A DNA stretch of 12,066 nt from the NCBI GenBank assembly GCA_001465935.1, contig LNKV01000153.1, positions 1 through 12,066 of the forward strand, read 5' to 3'. This stretch comes from Clarireedia homoeocarpa. Lineage: Eukaryota; Ascomycota; Leotiomycetes; Helotiales; Rutstroemiaceae. A program made the translations under genes and the position numbers. Shown here piece by piece: positions 1 to 9,675 of the stretch. Within the stretch, counting starts at the first letter, position 1, and every line of letters begins with the position of its first letter. The notes under the pieces were generated by a model. The model was not told where the DNA came from. It saw nothing but the letters and a program-made list of their open reading frames with translations, and did not search any database.

Positions 1-375
1 GGGGGGGGGGAATGGTGAGGGATGCGCACTATTTAGTTCTTCTGAGACAAGCGCTAGCAGTTCTTCATTACTTAGATTTTGATCTTTGGCGCGTTGACGG
101 ACATTTCCGATTTTTTCTAGTATCCCATCTGTGATCTTTTGGTTGTTTGCAAGAAGACGGCTCAATTCCTCGACCATTTGCATGATGTAGTTGAGATCGG
201 ATTGGTGACCAGCAGGTGTGGGAAAGCCGATCATTCCTGCCATGCCGGCCATGTTCATTTGACCATTCATACCATTTGGATGAGCCATATTTTGACCGGG
301 CGAGGGAGGTGGTTGACGGGAGTTTGAAGCCTGGCCGCTTTGGTTAGGATCACTGAAACCTTGGTATGAGTTCAT
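1..375 (-). CDS. N-terminal part of an unidentified fungal protein, cut by the window edge
   Basis: An open frame runs from an ATG at 375-373 to base 1 without a stop, giving 125 codons. An in-frame TAA three codons upstream (384-382) fixes this ATG as the first possible start unless an intron intervenes. Residues 1-60 are low-complexity and rich in Asn, Gln, Pro, Gly and Met (for example QPPPSPGQNM and repeated NG/GM pairs), as in disordered tails. Residues from about 70 (sequence DLNYIMQMVEELSRLLANNQ) alternate hydrophobic and charged residues like a coiled coil and continue to about residue 115. The last residues are proline, encoded by the edge homopolymer. I have an impression that this layout, with a GHQSDLNYIM-like motif, recurs in Pezizomycotina proteins, but I cannot assign a function. 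No transmembrane segment or signal peptide is seen. The rest of the gene lies outside the window. The codon use and smooth composition make it a likely real gene. Confidence 0.7.
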   Translation of the reverse strand, partial: MNSYQGFSDPNQSGQASNSRQPPPSPGQNMAHPNGMNGQMNMAGMAGMIGFPTPAGHQSDLNYIMQMVEELSRLLANNQKITDGILEKIGNVRQRAKDQNLSNEELLALVSEELNSAHPSPFPPP

Positions 376-960
376 TGCTTCTTATCCAAATGTGTGAGCA
401 CGAGGCAATGCAGACGGCTCTTCCGATTTCTTTAGTATAGAGGGGGTTGTTCTGTGTAGGATTCTGCGCAAATATAGTAGAGGCCCGGGGGTCGCAATAG
501 TGTTTGGGCTGAGCTTCGGATGAGAGATTGCAGACGCAGACAAACAGGTGAGAAGAAATCGATAGGCCGGGCGGCAAAACGTGCCAGGAGATTCTCGAGT
601 CAATGGCAGAGTAATAGCTAGTAAACTGTGAGCATGCGACAATTTTAATCTGCATCTACCTAACATACCTTGTCCGCGAGCACTGGATCAACACCGAGGA
701 AGATGGTTGTAGCAAGCCTTTCTTCCAATTCTTCGAGTTCTGGTCGAGGACTAATAACTGATTATCTTGCTGGAGTCAAAGACTTGGGTCGCGGGGAGCG
801 ATTTACCAGTGTACGAGGGGAAACGTCGTCTTTGGGGTTAGTGGATTGATTCGTGGGGAGCTTGGAGCTCGAAATCGCCGAAAATGCGGTACGACAGTTA
901 CCAGGGTCCAATTCGGCAAGCGGTCGGCTCGTATATGGCAGAAAAATAAATAAGTGATCA
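376..960 (-). promoter_or_regulatory. Leader and upstream region of the minus-strand gene, possible 5' intron
   Basis: No convincing gene is seen. On the minus strand a strong donor (CAAG then GTATGT, intron starting at 668) lies about 290 bases before the ATG at 375. Possible acceptors follow, such as a CTCACAG near 625. This would suit a 5'-leader intron. If it is not spliced, the leader carries an ATG at 666 opening a 94-codon frame that stops at 384-382, only six bases before the main ATG. That frame has no recognisable motif. Minus-strand T/A-rich sequence near 940-955 could be a promoter element, but this is weak. Confidence 0.3.
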
Positions 961-1423
961 AGGTGTTCGTTACTTACTGTATTCCTTCTAGATTAGGAAG
1001 TGAAAGTGATATTATATCTAAGTGACCTAGGGTTGCTGAGATATATTTAGAACCTATACATCTTTTCATTTAAATTTTTATCCTTTAATGTAATATCGAA
1101 GTCTCAAATCCAAAGATATTGGCCGATGAGAGGAAACGAGCTTTCGTCTTTAAAAGTCACGTTACTATACTTTTTAATAGACTAATCAGAAGTTGTAAAT
1201 AGTAGTTCTTTGGACGAATCAAAAGTTGTATATAGAAGTGGTTTAAGTTTATTACAATCTTATAAAAGATTCTCTAGTAATAACTCTAATAGAATATTTA
1301 CTTATATTATTATCTCGGTGCGACGGATTAGCCCTTCGAATACAGGTGGTTTACCTTCTGAGCCTAAGGCCCTCAGTCGACACGTGACTCTAGTCATAAT
1401 AACAAGGGCATTCTAACCAACAG
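961..1423. repeat. AT-rich degenerate stretch with LTR-like end and 26-bp direct repeats
   Basis: This gene-free stretch is AT-rich up to about 1310 and then changes abruptly in composition. Two imperfect 26-bp copies lie at 1181-1206 and 1214-1239 (start-to-start 33 bp, about 22 of 26 identical, sharing the core AAGTTGTA). The segment ending near 1418 (AAGGGCATTCTAAC) resembles, from memory, the 3' end of fungal Copia LTRs, which often finish in TTCTAACA. No matching TGTTAGAA-like 5' end, no target-site duplication and no transposase or reverse transcriptase frame is visible. If it is an LTR, it is a truncated solo relic. The 68-codon plus frame at 1210-1416 has no recognisable content. Confidence 0.3.
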
Positions 1424-1534
1424 GATACAGGAAATCCAATGCTGTGAAGCTATTTACACCCCTTGTTGTGATCTACCTTGATGCAACAATTAGGCCTGAG
1501 ACGAAGTAAGTTGGTTCTAAATACTAGCCCCGCC

Positions 1535-1660
1535 TCTCGGCCGAACAGCCTCCGCTTCCCCACTCCCTCGGGTGATCAGCCCCCTATATCCAAACTCCTT
1601 CCCTTTTCTCCCTCGACAAAGGATAAGCCCGTGTAAATTATGAATATATTGTATTTACCC
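1535..1660 (+). promoter_or_regulatory. Probable core promoter of the NLR gene
   Basis: A C/T-rich tract at about 1580-1616 (runs such as CCTTCCCTTTTCTCCCTC) is followed by an AT-rich TATA-like patch at 1637-1657 (AATATATTG), about 105-125 bases before the first ATG of the NLR frame. Pyrimidine tracts just before transcription starts are common in filamentous fungi. The exact start cannot be placed by eye. Confidence 0.35.
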
Positions 1661-1680
1661 CGCAATAGGAGAGCCTCACC

Positions 1681-1716
1681 ATGTGCCCCACTAGCTATAA
1701 CGACCATCTAAACTAG
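1681..1716 (+). other. Upstream ORF in the NLR leader (11 codons)
   Basis: An ATG at 1681 in a good initiation context (CTCACC before it) opens an 11-codon frame closed by TAG at 1714-1716, 44 bases before the NLR start at 1761. An overlapping ATG at 1639 opens another short frame. If the mRNA begins upstream of these, they would lower initiation at 1761, which has a weaker context (TTTGCG). The transcript start is unknown, so a regulatory role is inference. Confidence 0.35.
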
Positions 1717-1760
1717 AAGTTGCATCTGTATAAATCATCGAACTTTGGTCCACCTTTGCG

Positions 1761-4700
1761 ATGCACCGCTTGTTCAAGCTCTCTAAAAAAGCTGCCGTGG
1801 TACCCCAACAGGGAGCCCCACCCTCAGCTAAGCCTCAAATCAGTCATCATGTTCCAGCAGCAGTGGATAAACCTGGCATATCACAGCCAAGTCGCGAAAC
1901 TCAAAAGGCACAACATGATGATCAAATAAATGACGACTGGTCTGCCGAAGAAGCATTTGGTATGTTTGAGCTCTGGCCTTTGAACACCGAGCTCAAGGAG
2001 AAGTCTAGTTTCGAGTGAGTTCGCAAACACGTTGGTTTAAACAAAGTAAACGATTTGCTAAGAAGCTTTTGTAGCATTGTCGCGATTCATGGGTTGAACG
2101 GAAATGCTTACAAGACATGGAGAGATGGCGGTCGGTTTTGGCTGCAAGACTTTCTGCCCGATGACCTTCCTGGTGGGAGAATTTTCACATACGGGTACAA
2201 CTCCACTATTGCTTTCTCAGGCACCGCGTCTAGAGTCGACGACTACGCAAGAACTTTGCTGGAGAGGCTGATGGCTAAGAGGCGAGAGTACCCTTCAGAG
2301 ACTAAACGTCCTATTATCTTTATTTGCCACAGTTTGGGGGGAATCGTGTTCAAGAAAGCTTTGATAATTGCGCATGAGCGGAGAGAGCGGTACAAGTTAC
2401 TCCTGCGAGACGTCTTCGGCGTCATGTTCATGGGAACTCCTCATCGAGGATCCGATTCGGCGTTCTGGGGAAATATTTTTGGTTCCATGGCAAACGTTCT
2501 CACCGCTGGTTCCTTGCGAACAGATTTGCTTCAGATGCTCCAGCCCAAGACTGAATTTCTCGGCGGCGTCTGCTCGCAATTTGTCGAACGGGCGAAATCA
2601 CTTCACATATTCACCGTATACGAACGACTGAAAATCAAAGGCGTTCCCGGTTCAGGCTTGGTAATTGATTTCGTCTCATTCTTGCTGACTCCATTACTGA
2701 CGTAGACAGGTAGAGTACGATATTTGGACGACTCGGAGCTGGAAAAACATGTCCTGAATATTAAGCAAGATCCAGAAAATTCGTTTGACACTGAGGTTGA
2801 AGTCCTGTGGAAATGCCTCTCCACAGTTCTTCAGCGCAGCAAGGACGTCAAATTTTGGATCTTCATTGACGCGGTCGATGAGCTTTTGTCAACTTCTAGA
2901 AATAAATTTATGGAGCGAGTAACTGCCATCATTGATCGTGATCTCAATCGGAAGATCAAAATAGTATGCTCAGATCGTTTGGCTTTCCACGCAAATAGTC
3001 TGTATAGCAATTACTTGTTCATCAACATGCAACAGCAATTAGAGGTCGTAGATGATGTTCGCCGGTATATCGCGGCTCAGATTGAAGACTTGAGCGCTCG
3101 CGGGGCAATTCCATGGAGGCACCAGACCCAGATTGAGGAGAGTTTGGCGAATCTTTCAGAAGGTAATTTTCTACAAGCCTCATTGGCATGGATAAACTTC
3201 CACTCTGGGGTATCCTATTGGTCTCCACAAGTCATCAAGAACAAGCTTGACGGGGTCAAGAAGTTGTCAAAAGAAGCCACGGCATATTATTGCTCATTAT
3301 TGGAGAGAATCCCTGAAGACTCTCAGGATTTGGCTAGGACTGCGTTCACTTGGGTTCTAGGGTCAAGAAAGCCACTCAACATCTTGGAACTGCAACACGC
3401 TATTGCAATAAGTTCCGGTCAGAATTCATGGGCGGACTTGGTGGAATCTCTGGCGTTCAACCTCGAGGTTCAATTTCCGCAAGCCTTTGGATATCTTCTC
3501 CAAGTGCAGCCTGACCGCCATGTTAATTTTGCTCATTCCACGATCAAAGAACTTCTCACCTCTTCCTCAACAGCATCGGAATCAGCGACAAACTCTAAGG
3601 TTCTGTCAAAGTATCTCATTCAAGAGAGTGATATTGATGCGGAACTTGCCAAGTGCTGCATCATAATACTCAGCTTCCGCGATTTTGTTCGACTTCGCGA
3701 TATTGCCCGTGAAGCTCTTACAGACCGCATCCGCGACTTCCTTCTGAGCGCTTTGCAAACGGACCAGAGTCTGGCCAATCTCAATTTCAGTGAGTACGAT
3801 GAGGGTGCCGACAGCGCTTCGCGCAAATCGTTTGACTCAGAAAGTGAAGAGATTAAAGAACTGACGCGTACCATGAGCCAGGCGAACCTAGACCCACAGA
3901 CATATACCCTCTTTTCTTATTGCGTGTCTTACTGGAACTATCACTGCAGCCAAGCTGCTACGAACCCAGAGGTTGAAGCGTCGCTAACCCAATTCATTCT
4001 TCTCCGCCAATCATACTTTTTTCATCTCGTCGCAATGCTCCTAGGGATGGCAAGAGTTCATAGGACTCCGTTCTGGAGGAGTGTCGACCAATTCAAACGA
4101 GTTCCGCCCCTGCACTTTATTATGCGCATTGGCGACCATCCAGCGGTGGTTTGGAACCTGATTCAGCAAGGACAGAACATCAACGGCGTAGATTGTCATG
4201 GTTGGACTCCGTTGGAATGGGCACTCGTTGAAGGACGCAAAGCATCTCTTGACACTCTACTTGCTCAAGACTCCATCAAGGTGAACGGAGTTGTCGAGTG
4301 TCCGCTAGTACTGTCATGTAAAGCCGATGCCAGAGTTGACGTGATTACGCGTCTACTCCATGACCCTCGAATTGATATTAACGCGAAGAGCTCGGAAGGT
4401 TGGACGGTCCTTCATTGGTGCCTCTCGAGGCAGAAATATAGGTCCATCGTAGACCACCTCCTGAGCCGCAAAGACCTGGATATTCACATGACCGACGGGC
4501 GGGGCATAACCTATCTCGAGCAGCTTTTTGAAGAAGGTGAGCTCGAGGATATGGCCATTAAGTTGATATCCAGAGCCGATGTACCCATGAATTGGTTCGT
4601 CAAGACTCCGAAGAGGCAGAAGCCGTCTTGGGTAAAAGCAAACAGCTACCACACCGAGAGAGAAGATGCAACGCCCTCATCTTATCTCAGCAGAGCGAGC

Positions 4701-6233
4701 TTCCTGCAATGGTACAGGATTGAAGAACTTATCCTCAACGTTGACCCACTCCAAGCCGTGCTCGTCGAAGAGGACGGCATGGGTCTGCTGGCCCGCTATG
4801 CTTTCCATGGTGTTGAAAAACGACTCATCTACCTTTTGGAGCAGCTGCCCGCCAATTTGTTTACAGACCACGGAGAAAATGGTGCGGAACTGATGTTGCT
4901 TTGCGCACAACAGGACTGGGAGCAGATAGTTAGAGAGCTTAGCAACAAGTTTTCCATAAGCCAGATAAGTAGTGACAAGACCGGGCGGACCATTGCTCAC
5001 TGGGCTTGCGAGTTGAGGTGGAAGTCGATTCCAGCATGGATATCGTCGTCTCTTGACAAAACATGGTTGAACAAACAGTCAAATGATGGGAGAACCGCAC
5101 TACATGTCGCTGCCGAACAACGTAATTACCTCGCCTGTAAGTGCTTGCTCGAGGCCGGAGCTGGTTACCTTTTTCGCGATAAAAGTGGTAAACTTCCCAT
5201 TCACATAGCAGCCGAGGAAGGCCACCGAGCCATCGTGTATCTACTGCTTCAATGTCCAGTCCTAGACTACGGTAAAGACCTTGAAGGCAGAGCGCTACTG
5301 CACTACTTGTCGATGTGGCACAGCGACATCTTTCTTCGACAATGCCTGTGGGCGCTTCGTCCGTCCTTCAACGTCGTAGACCACCACCGCCGCACGCCAC
5401 TACACTACGCCGCTATATTTGGCAATTATCGGGCCATGGGAATCCTGCTAGAGCTCGGGGCAAACTCCAACGCAAAAGATGACTGCAATGCAACGCCACT
5501 CCACCGGGCCCTTTTAGAAGGCTCGCTGCCATGTGTCGAACTTCTGATTCGCTATGGCGCCGACCCCGAATTACTTGATCACTTCGGTCGCAATGCATTG
5601 CATCTGTCAATACGAAGCGAGGTTCCTGAACTGCTCAACTACGTACTGGGAATTATTAAGGGAAACCCCTATAAAGCACGCTCCTGGATCCGGCACACTG
5701 ACGTGTACGGTCAGACAGCACTGCATCGGATATGTCTCTGGCCCACAGCAACTGGTGTCGGCGAACCAAGCGGCATAAATGAATATGTACTGCAGTCGAT
5801 GCCAGTGATTAGTACGAACAGTTCAAGAGGTGTTGCGAGCTATATTTCAACCTTGCTTGCCCTTGGTGCCGATATCAACGCTACCGATCTCGCAGGGTAC
5901 ACTCCATTACATGTTGCGCTCAAGTTCGGTTACACAGTTGCCGCGGAGGCGCTATTAAGTTGGCCGGAAATCGATGTTCGTATATGCGATAATGCTGGGT
6001 TGTCCGTACTTGACTGGGCGGTAGTGGAGCGGCATGAGAATGTTGCAGAGCTTATTATAAGACGGGGAGGCGAGCATACAGATGGCTGGTGGCACCGGCT
6101 GAAGCCGTTATATCAGCCGTGGAAAGATGATGTTGAAGATGGATTAGAGGATATCAAAGAATCTGGACCAATAACAAAATATCCCTCTGAAACTGACTTT
6201 AATGTGACGACTGCACTTGAGTCGTACACGTAG
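1761..6233 (+). CDS. NLR-like protein: SesB-type hydrolase, partial NACHT, ankyrin array
   Basis: Fungal NOD-like receptors detect non-self or heterokaryon incompatibility signals through a C-terminal repeat sensor, a NACHT NTPase switch and an N-terminal effector. Proposed exons are 1761-2014, 2075-2660 and 2706-6233 (280 + 1175 residues, stop TAG 6231-6233). Intron 1 (2015-2074, GTGAGT...TAG) is firm because it restores DIVAIHGLNG. Residues 85-280 are a SesB/lipase-like alpha/beta hydrolase with nucleophile Ser171 in CHSLGG and the family motif GTPHRGSD at 205-212. From residue 287 comes the second half of a NACHT module: Walker B (WIFIDAVDEL, about 331-340), a sensor-like KIVCSDRL, GNFLQASL, and a winged-helix-like stretch (LERIPEDSQDLARTAFTWVL). 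Roughly ten divergent ankyrin repeats fill about 745-1430 (GRTALHVAAE, RTPLHYAAIF, GYTPLHVALK). No Walker A lysine and no hydrolase C-terminal His motif are seen. The ATG is the first after an in-frame TAA at 1731. It could be a decaying receptor, though about 1170 uninterrupted codons argue for recent function. Confidence 0.82.
2661..2705 (+). other. Putative 45-nt phase-0 intron carrying the only in-frame stop
   Basis: Hydrolase and NACHT/ankyrin frames are the same frame, separated only by TAG at 2703-2705. A GT (GTAATT) at 2661, a GCTGACT branch-like site at 2684-2690 and that same TAG as acceptor define a 45-nt, 3n intron in phase 0. Splicing joins Leu280 to ThrGlyArgVal. Unspliced RNA would yield a hydrolase-only product of about 294 residues. 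The alternative is a plain nonsense mutation: the unspliced residues LVIDFVSFLL themselves resemble a piece of the SesB domain that usually follows the YE motif. Other AGs (2709, 2713) would break the frame. Confidence 0.5.
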
Positions 6234-6642
6234 TTGCACATATAGCCATTGCATTTAGCCAGCATGCATACCACTTAGCTAAGGGCATCGCTAAGCAATG
6301 CCCTAGGTCCTTTGGTTCCATATAAGACCTCTCTTCTTGTACATAGCTTTAGTTCTGTAGTTCAATATTCTAAGGTCATTCAGTGTCTTTTATTAGCAGT
6401 CTCGTCACAACAATCGCAATTTTATCTTATATTCTCTCAATATCTTCTAACCAGTATATACTGAATTTGTTTGACTTTATATAAGGTATGTAGATTATCC
6501 GCTCAATATAGAATATCTGGATAGCAGGAGGATTATATTTAGATAAGTTAATTTATATCATCAAGTGGCCGGATAAAGTTATAGATACAGGTATTAGATT
6601 TCAATTGATCAATATATACCAATTTCACATCTCTATCCACGA
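6234..6642. other. AT-rich spacer between convergent genes, one hairpin
   Basis: This is the shared 3' region of the NLR gene and the beta-mannosidase gene. A hairpin near 6279-6306 has the stem GGGCAT/ATGCCC (6283-6288 with 6298-6303) and a 9-base loop, extendable by three pairs across a bulge. The remainder is AT-rich, as expected for fungal polyadenylation regions on both strands. No canonical AATAAA stands out, and no gene or RNA is recognised. Confidence 0.4.
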
Positions 6643-9563
6643 TCAATAACCTTCCTTTTCCCAGTCGCAAAGCCATCTAGCTTCAACATTTCTCCCTTTC
6701 AGACCCTTCACAGAGATGCGAAGCGCCTCATCTGGTATTAAATCTACGAAATTGTCCGAGAAGTCCGCTTCATCCCCCTCCTCAATTGGCACTGACATGA
6801 CTACTCCTTTTGCGGGCGCATTAGCTTTCAGCACCACTACATTTTCGTCGTTTGATTTCTCTACCGCCACGCTCACTTCAAGGTCTGACTTGAATCGCAC
6901 AAACTTCAACGGCTCTGGCCATGACACCCATCTCGCTAACTGCTCGCCCTTGTCAGAAATAAGGCTGGCAGCGATCACAGTTTGAGCAGCATTCGGGATG
7001 TCCAGCTTCATAAGCTCATTGCTTTGGTTTGGCTTCAGTGTGACGGTATTTTTCCTTGCATCCTCTGGAAGTGGCACTTTCGAACCTGACTCAATGTCCC
7101 ACGCCGAAATATGCAATTCAGCATCGCAGCTGGTTGTTAGCCCATTTACTGCCCAAATATCCAGCGCAGACTTTGCTGGGCGGTAGCCAGTCGTGATATA
7201 TGGAGGTGGCAAAGTTACCACTCGTTCCATGCCCACTACTATAGGGGCCAATGCCCGTTTTGTGATATAGAAAGATGGTTTATGATTCAGATCAACATCT
7301 ACCAGTGCCCAAGAAGTGCCGGGCCAGATGTCGTTCAGCTGCCAAACAAGAATGCCCGAGCAGTATTCCTTACCTGCGGAAGGTTAGCTTGTCCAAAATA
7401 TAACCGAGCTGATGGTTTACCTTGACCTCGAAATTCTCTTCGCCAGTGATTATAAGCATAACTCATTGCTTCCGCTTGTAAAAACTGGGAGCAGTATACA
7501 AAATCTGCTAGAGGATTAAGACGAAAGCGAAAGTTTTCCCCGGCATACATAGGATATCTGCGTTCATGTCCAGGTCCCTTGTCATGAGCATCGAACGTAA
7601 GTGACTGCCAGTGCCGTTCCTTAGGATCGGTGACTATGAAAAGTAAGAGGATAAACTTAGAATGCTACTCAGGTATACGCACTGCCTTTGTGTAAAGTAC
7701 GAAGATTCGGGGCAGACTCAAACCCAAACTCAGAAACAAAGCGGGACGTATAAGCTTTGTACTCTTGATAAGGCGACATCTTTCCATGCCACACTATGAC
7801 TTTATTAGCTCAAGCATCTGTCATGTGAGATATAACTTGCCGTCCCATATGTGTGTATCTCCCACTGTAATGTCATTTGAGGTCTTTCCTCCGTATGGAC
7901 TGCTGCGCCAATACGGTACATCCCCAGCAAGACGTTTGCAAAGATCGGGCTGAACTCGCTCATATATTTCCCGGGCTGGAAATTGTGTCTTGTCCCAAGG
8001 TCCTTCTTGATCAGCAGGATCGTATTCCCAACCCCATCGCTCAGCCAACATGTAATCCTCGTTGTTTCCAGCCCATATTGCGAGACCTCAATCAAGGTCA
8101 GCTTAGTTTGCGATGGTTGAGAAGCTATGTGAGGCCTCCAGACGGAATCAGATAGAAGAATACATACTAGCATGATGTCCGACTCTCTTCAAGTGCCCCT
8201 CATCTTCTACCTTTACTTCTGAGATGAAGTCTGGGCTCGCAGGATAATCGCCACATGCAAAGAGAAAGTCCTGCCACACGAGGATTCCTTCTCGATCACA
8301 AATATCATAGAAGTGATCCGACTCAACAATACCACCACCCCAGACTCGAATCTACCTTATGGTTAGCAAAGCCATCGATCCAGTTGCTATGTCTTGGTTG
8401 TAGAGATTACCATAGTTTGATTTCCACTCTTAGCCAGCATGAGCCAGTCTTCGTATCTCTCTTTAGTCATCCGCGGGAGCATAAAGTCTCCTGGTATCCA
8501 ACAGGAACCTCCACAGAACATCCTAATATTGTTGATTTCAAACAAGAAGCTTGTGCCAGGAGCTTCCTGCAAATCATTTTGCAAGAGCCTCAATCTTCGT
8601 AGACCAATCTTCCGAGTCTGGACATCAGCACCTGGCAGTTTTGCTGATATCGTGTACAGGGGGGACGGGCCATAGAGAAAGGGATACCATAGTTGCAGGT
8701 CTTCCTTTACAAGCAGAGAGCCTTCAAAGAGACTGTCCTCCGATAAGGCAAGTTCTTTCTCTATGACCATCTTTCCACTCGGGTCAGTCACTTGAATGAC
8801 TACACCTTTGCAGTCACCAGCAACACCACCAGTAATTTTAAGCTCCGCAATTTTCAAGTCATCTGAGACTTGCTGACGGACGACGAAATCGGAGATGCGG
8901 GAGTTGTAGGTCTCTAGCCAAACATCTTTCCAGGGACCGCAAGTATTGACAGCAGGACCCCAATCCCATCCCCAGTGATATTGAGCTTTACGTACAAAGA
9001 GTCGCTCAGGGCCACCTGATCATTTTAGTTCTCTGCTTTCATATATTTTTCAAGGGTAGTGGTCACGAACCAAAGTGGACATCCGTTCCATTTCCTTTGT
9101 ACCCAATCCTCTTCAATTCGCTTCTTCCGTACTCGGGAGCATTCTTGAACCTTAGCTCAAGCACATTCTCGCCAGCTTCTTCCTCACCGAGAGTATCCGT
9201 CACGTCCACGTGATACGCACGATGCATATTCTTGGACTCTAGGATCAGCTTATTGTTGAGATACACAGACACAATTGTATCCAAGCCGTCAAAGACTAGA
9301 GCTGCGTGAGAATACGACGAGGATGTAGTAGATGGTGAGGTGAAAGTAGTTTTGTAAGTCCAATCTGCATCATTCACCCACAGAGTTTCTAATTCATTAC
9401 AATCAATGTATGGATCTTTGATAAGTCCATGGTGAAGCAAATCGATGTGCGCAACGGTGGGAAATTGAGATACGGGAAGGAATTCGGCCGCTGCTCCATC
9501 GTTCAGCGAGGTACTTTGCTTGAAGTGCCAGCCTTTGTTCAAAGGAATCCTTTTGAGCTCCAT
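6643..9563 (-). CDS. mndB: GH2 beta-mannosidase, intracellular B type
   Basis: Beta-mannosidase releases mannose from the non-reducing end of beta-1,4-manno-oligosaccharides, the last step of mannan breakdown. Seven exons on the minus strand: 9563-9071, 9015-8411, 8351-8168, 8086-7841, 7793-7683, 7633-7421 and 7373-6643. They sum to 2583 nt (860 aa), near the usual 840-850 of the fungal B type. All junctions restore family motifs: FGGPERLF, NQTM/IRVWGGG, HHASLAIWAGNNED, HIWDVWHGK and GQGKEYCSG. Residues 10-190 form the jelly-roll sugar-binding domain ending in QYHWGWDWGP (176-185). The (beta/alpha)8 barrel holds the acid/base Glu437 (AGNNED) and the nucleophile Glu531 (SEFGFES). WQLNDIWPG lies near 628-636. 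There is no signal peptide (MELKRIPLNKGW), unlike the secreted A type, so it is probably cytosolic. Intron 4 (7840-7794) is GC-AG. The last codons read EGY then TGA. The gene appears intact. It converges on the NLR gene; no functional link is evident. Confidence 0.95.
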
Positions 9564-9642
9564 AGCGACTAGATCATCCCAAAAGCACCTTTAGCTATGA
9601 GGAGAAGCAACAAAGAAATGCTGAGTAAAGACGTGGTTAGTG

Positions 9643-9652
9643 TATATATAAA
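9643..9652. promoter_or_regulatory. TATA-like element upstream of the beta-mannosidase
   Basis: The palindrome TATATATA at 9643-9650 sits 80-87 bases before the beta-mannosidase ATG on the minus strand, a suitable distance for its core promoter. Read on the plus strand it forms TATATAAA (9645-9652), a textbook TATA box pointing toward the fragment that begins near 9751. The direction of use cannot be decided from sequence. Confidence 0.4.
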
Positions 9653-9675
9653 GAGGAGAGGAAGCAATCCACACC

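Noticed and set aside
350..655. 101- and 94-codon minus-strand ORFs at 350-666 as genes
   Set aside because: They have no recognisable protein pattern, overlap the likely leader of the gene at 1-375, and one opens inside a strong GTATGT donor.
2651..2660. GVPGSG read as a working Walker A motif
   Set aside because: The invariant Lys-Ser/Thr does not follow in either the spliced or unspliced frame, and the position fits the end of the hydrolase domain equally well.
2724..6233. A separate gene starting at 2724
   Set aside because: The codon at 2724 is TTG, not ATG. The frame is open back to the TAG at 2703-2705 and is continuous with the hydrolase frame, so it is better read as the last exon of one gene.
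6279..6306. Hairpin as a rho-independent terminator
   Set aside because: The context is eukaryotic and no T tract follows; it is noted only as 3'-region structure.
7681..7686. A second GC-AG intron in the beta-mannosidase (donor at 7685)
   Set aside because: A normal GTGCGT donor three bases downstream keeps the same frame, so the non-canonical choice is unnecessary.
8387..8857. Independent minus-strand genes at 8387-8857, 7805-8173, 7335-7550 and 6643-7251
   Set aside because: They are exons of the beta-mannosidase or readings into its introns. Their apparent starts are internal codons, and the junctions restore family motifs.
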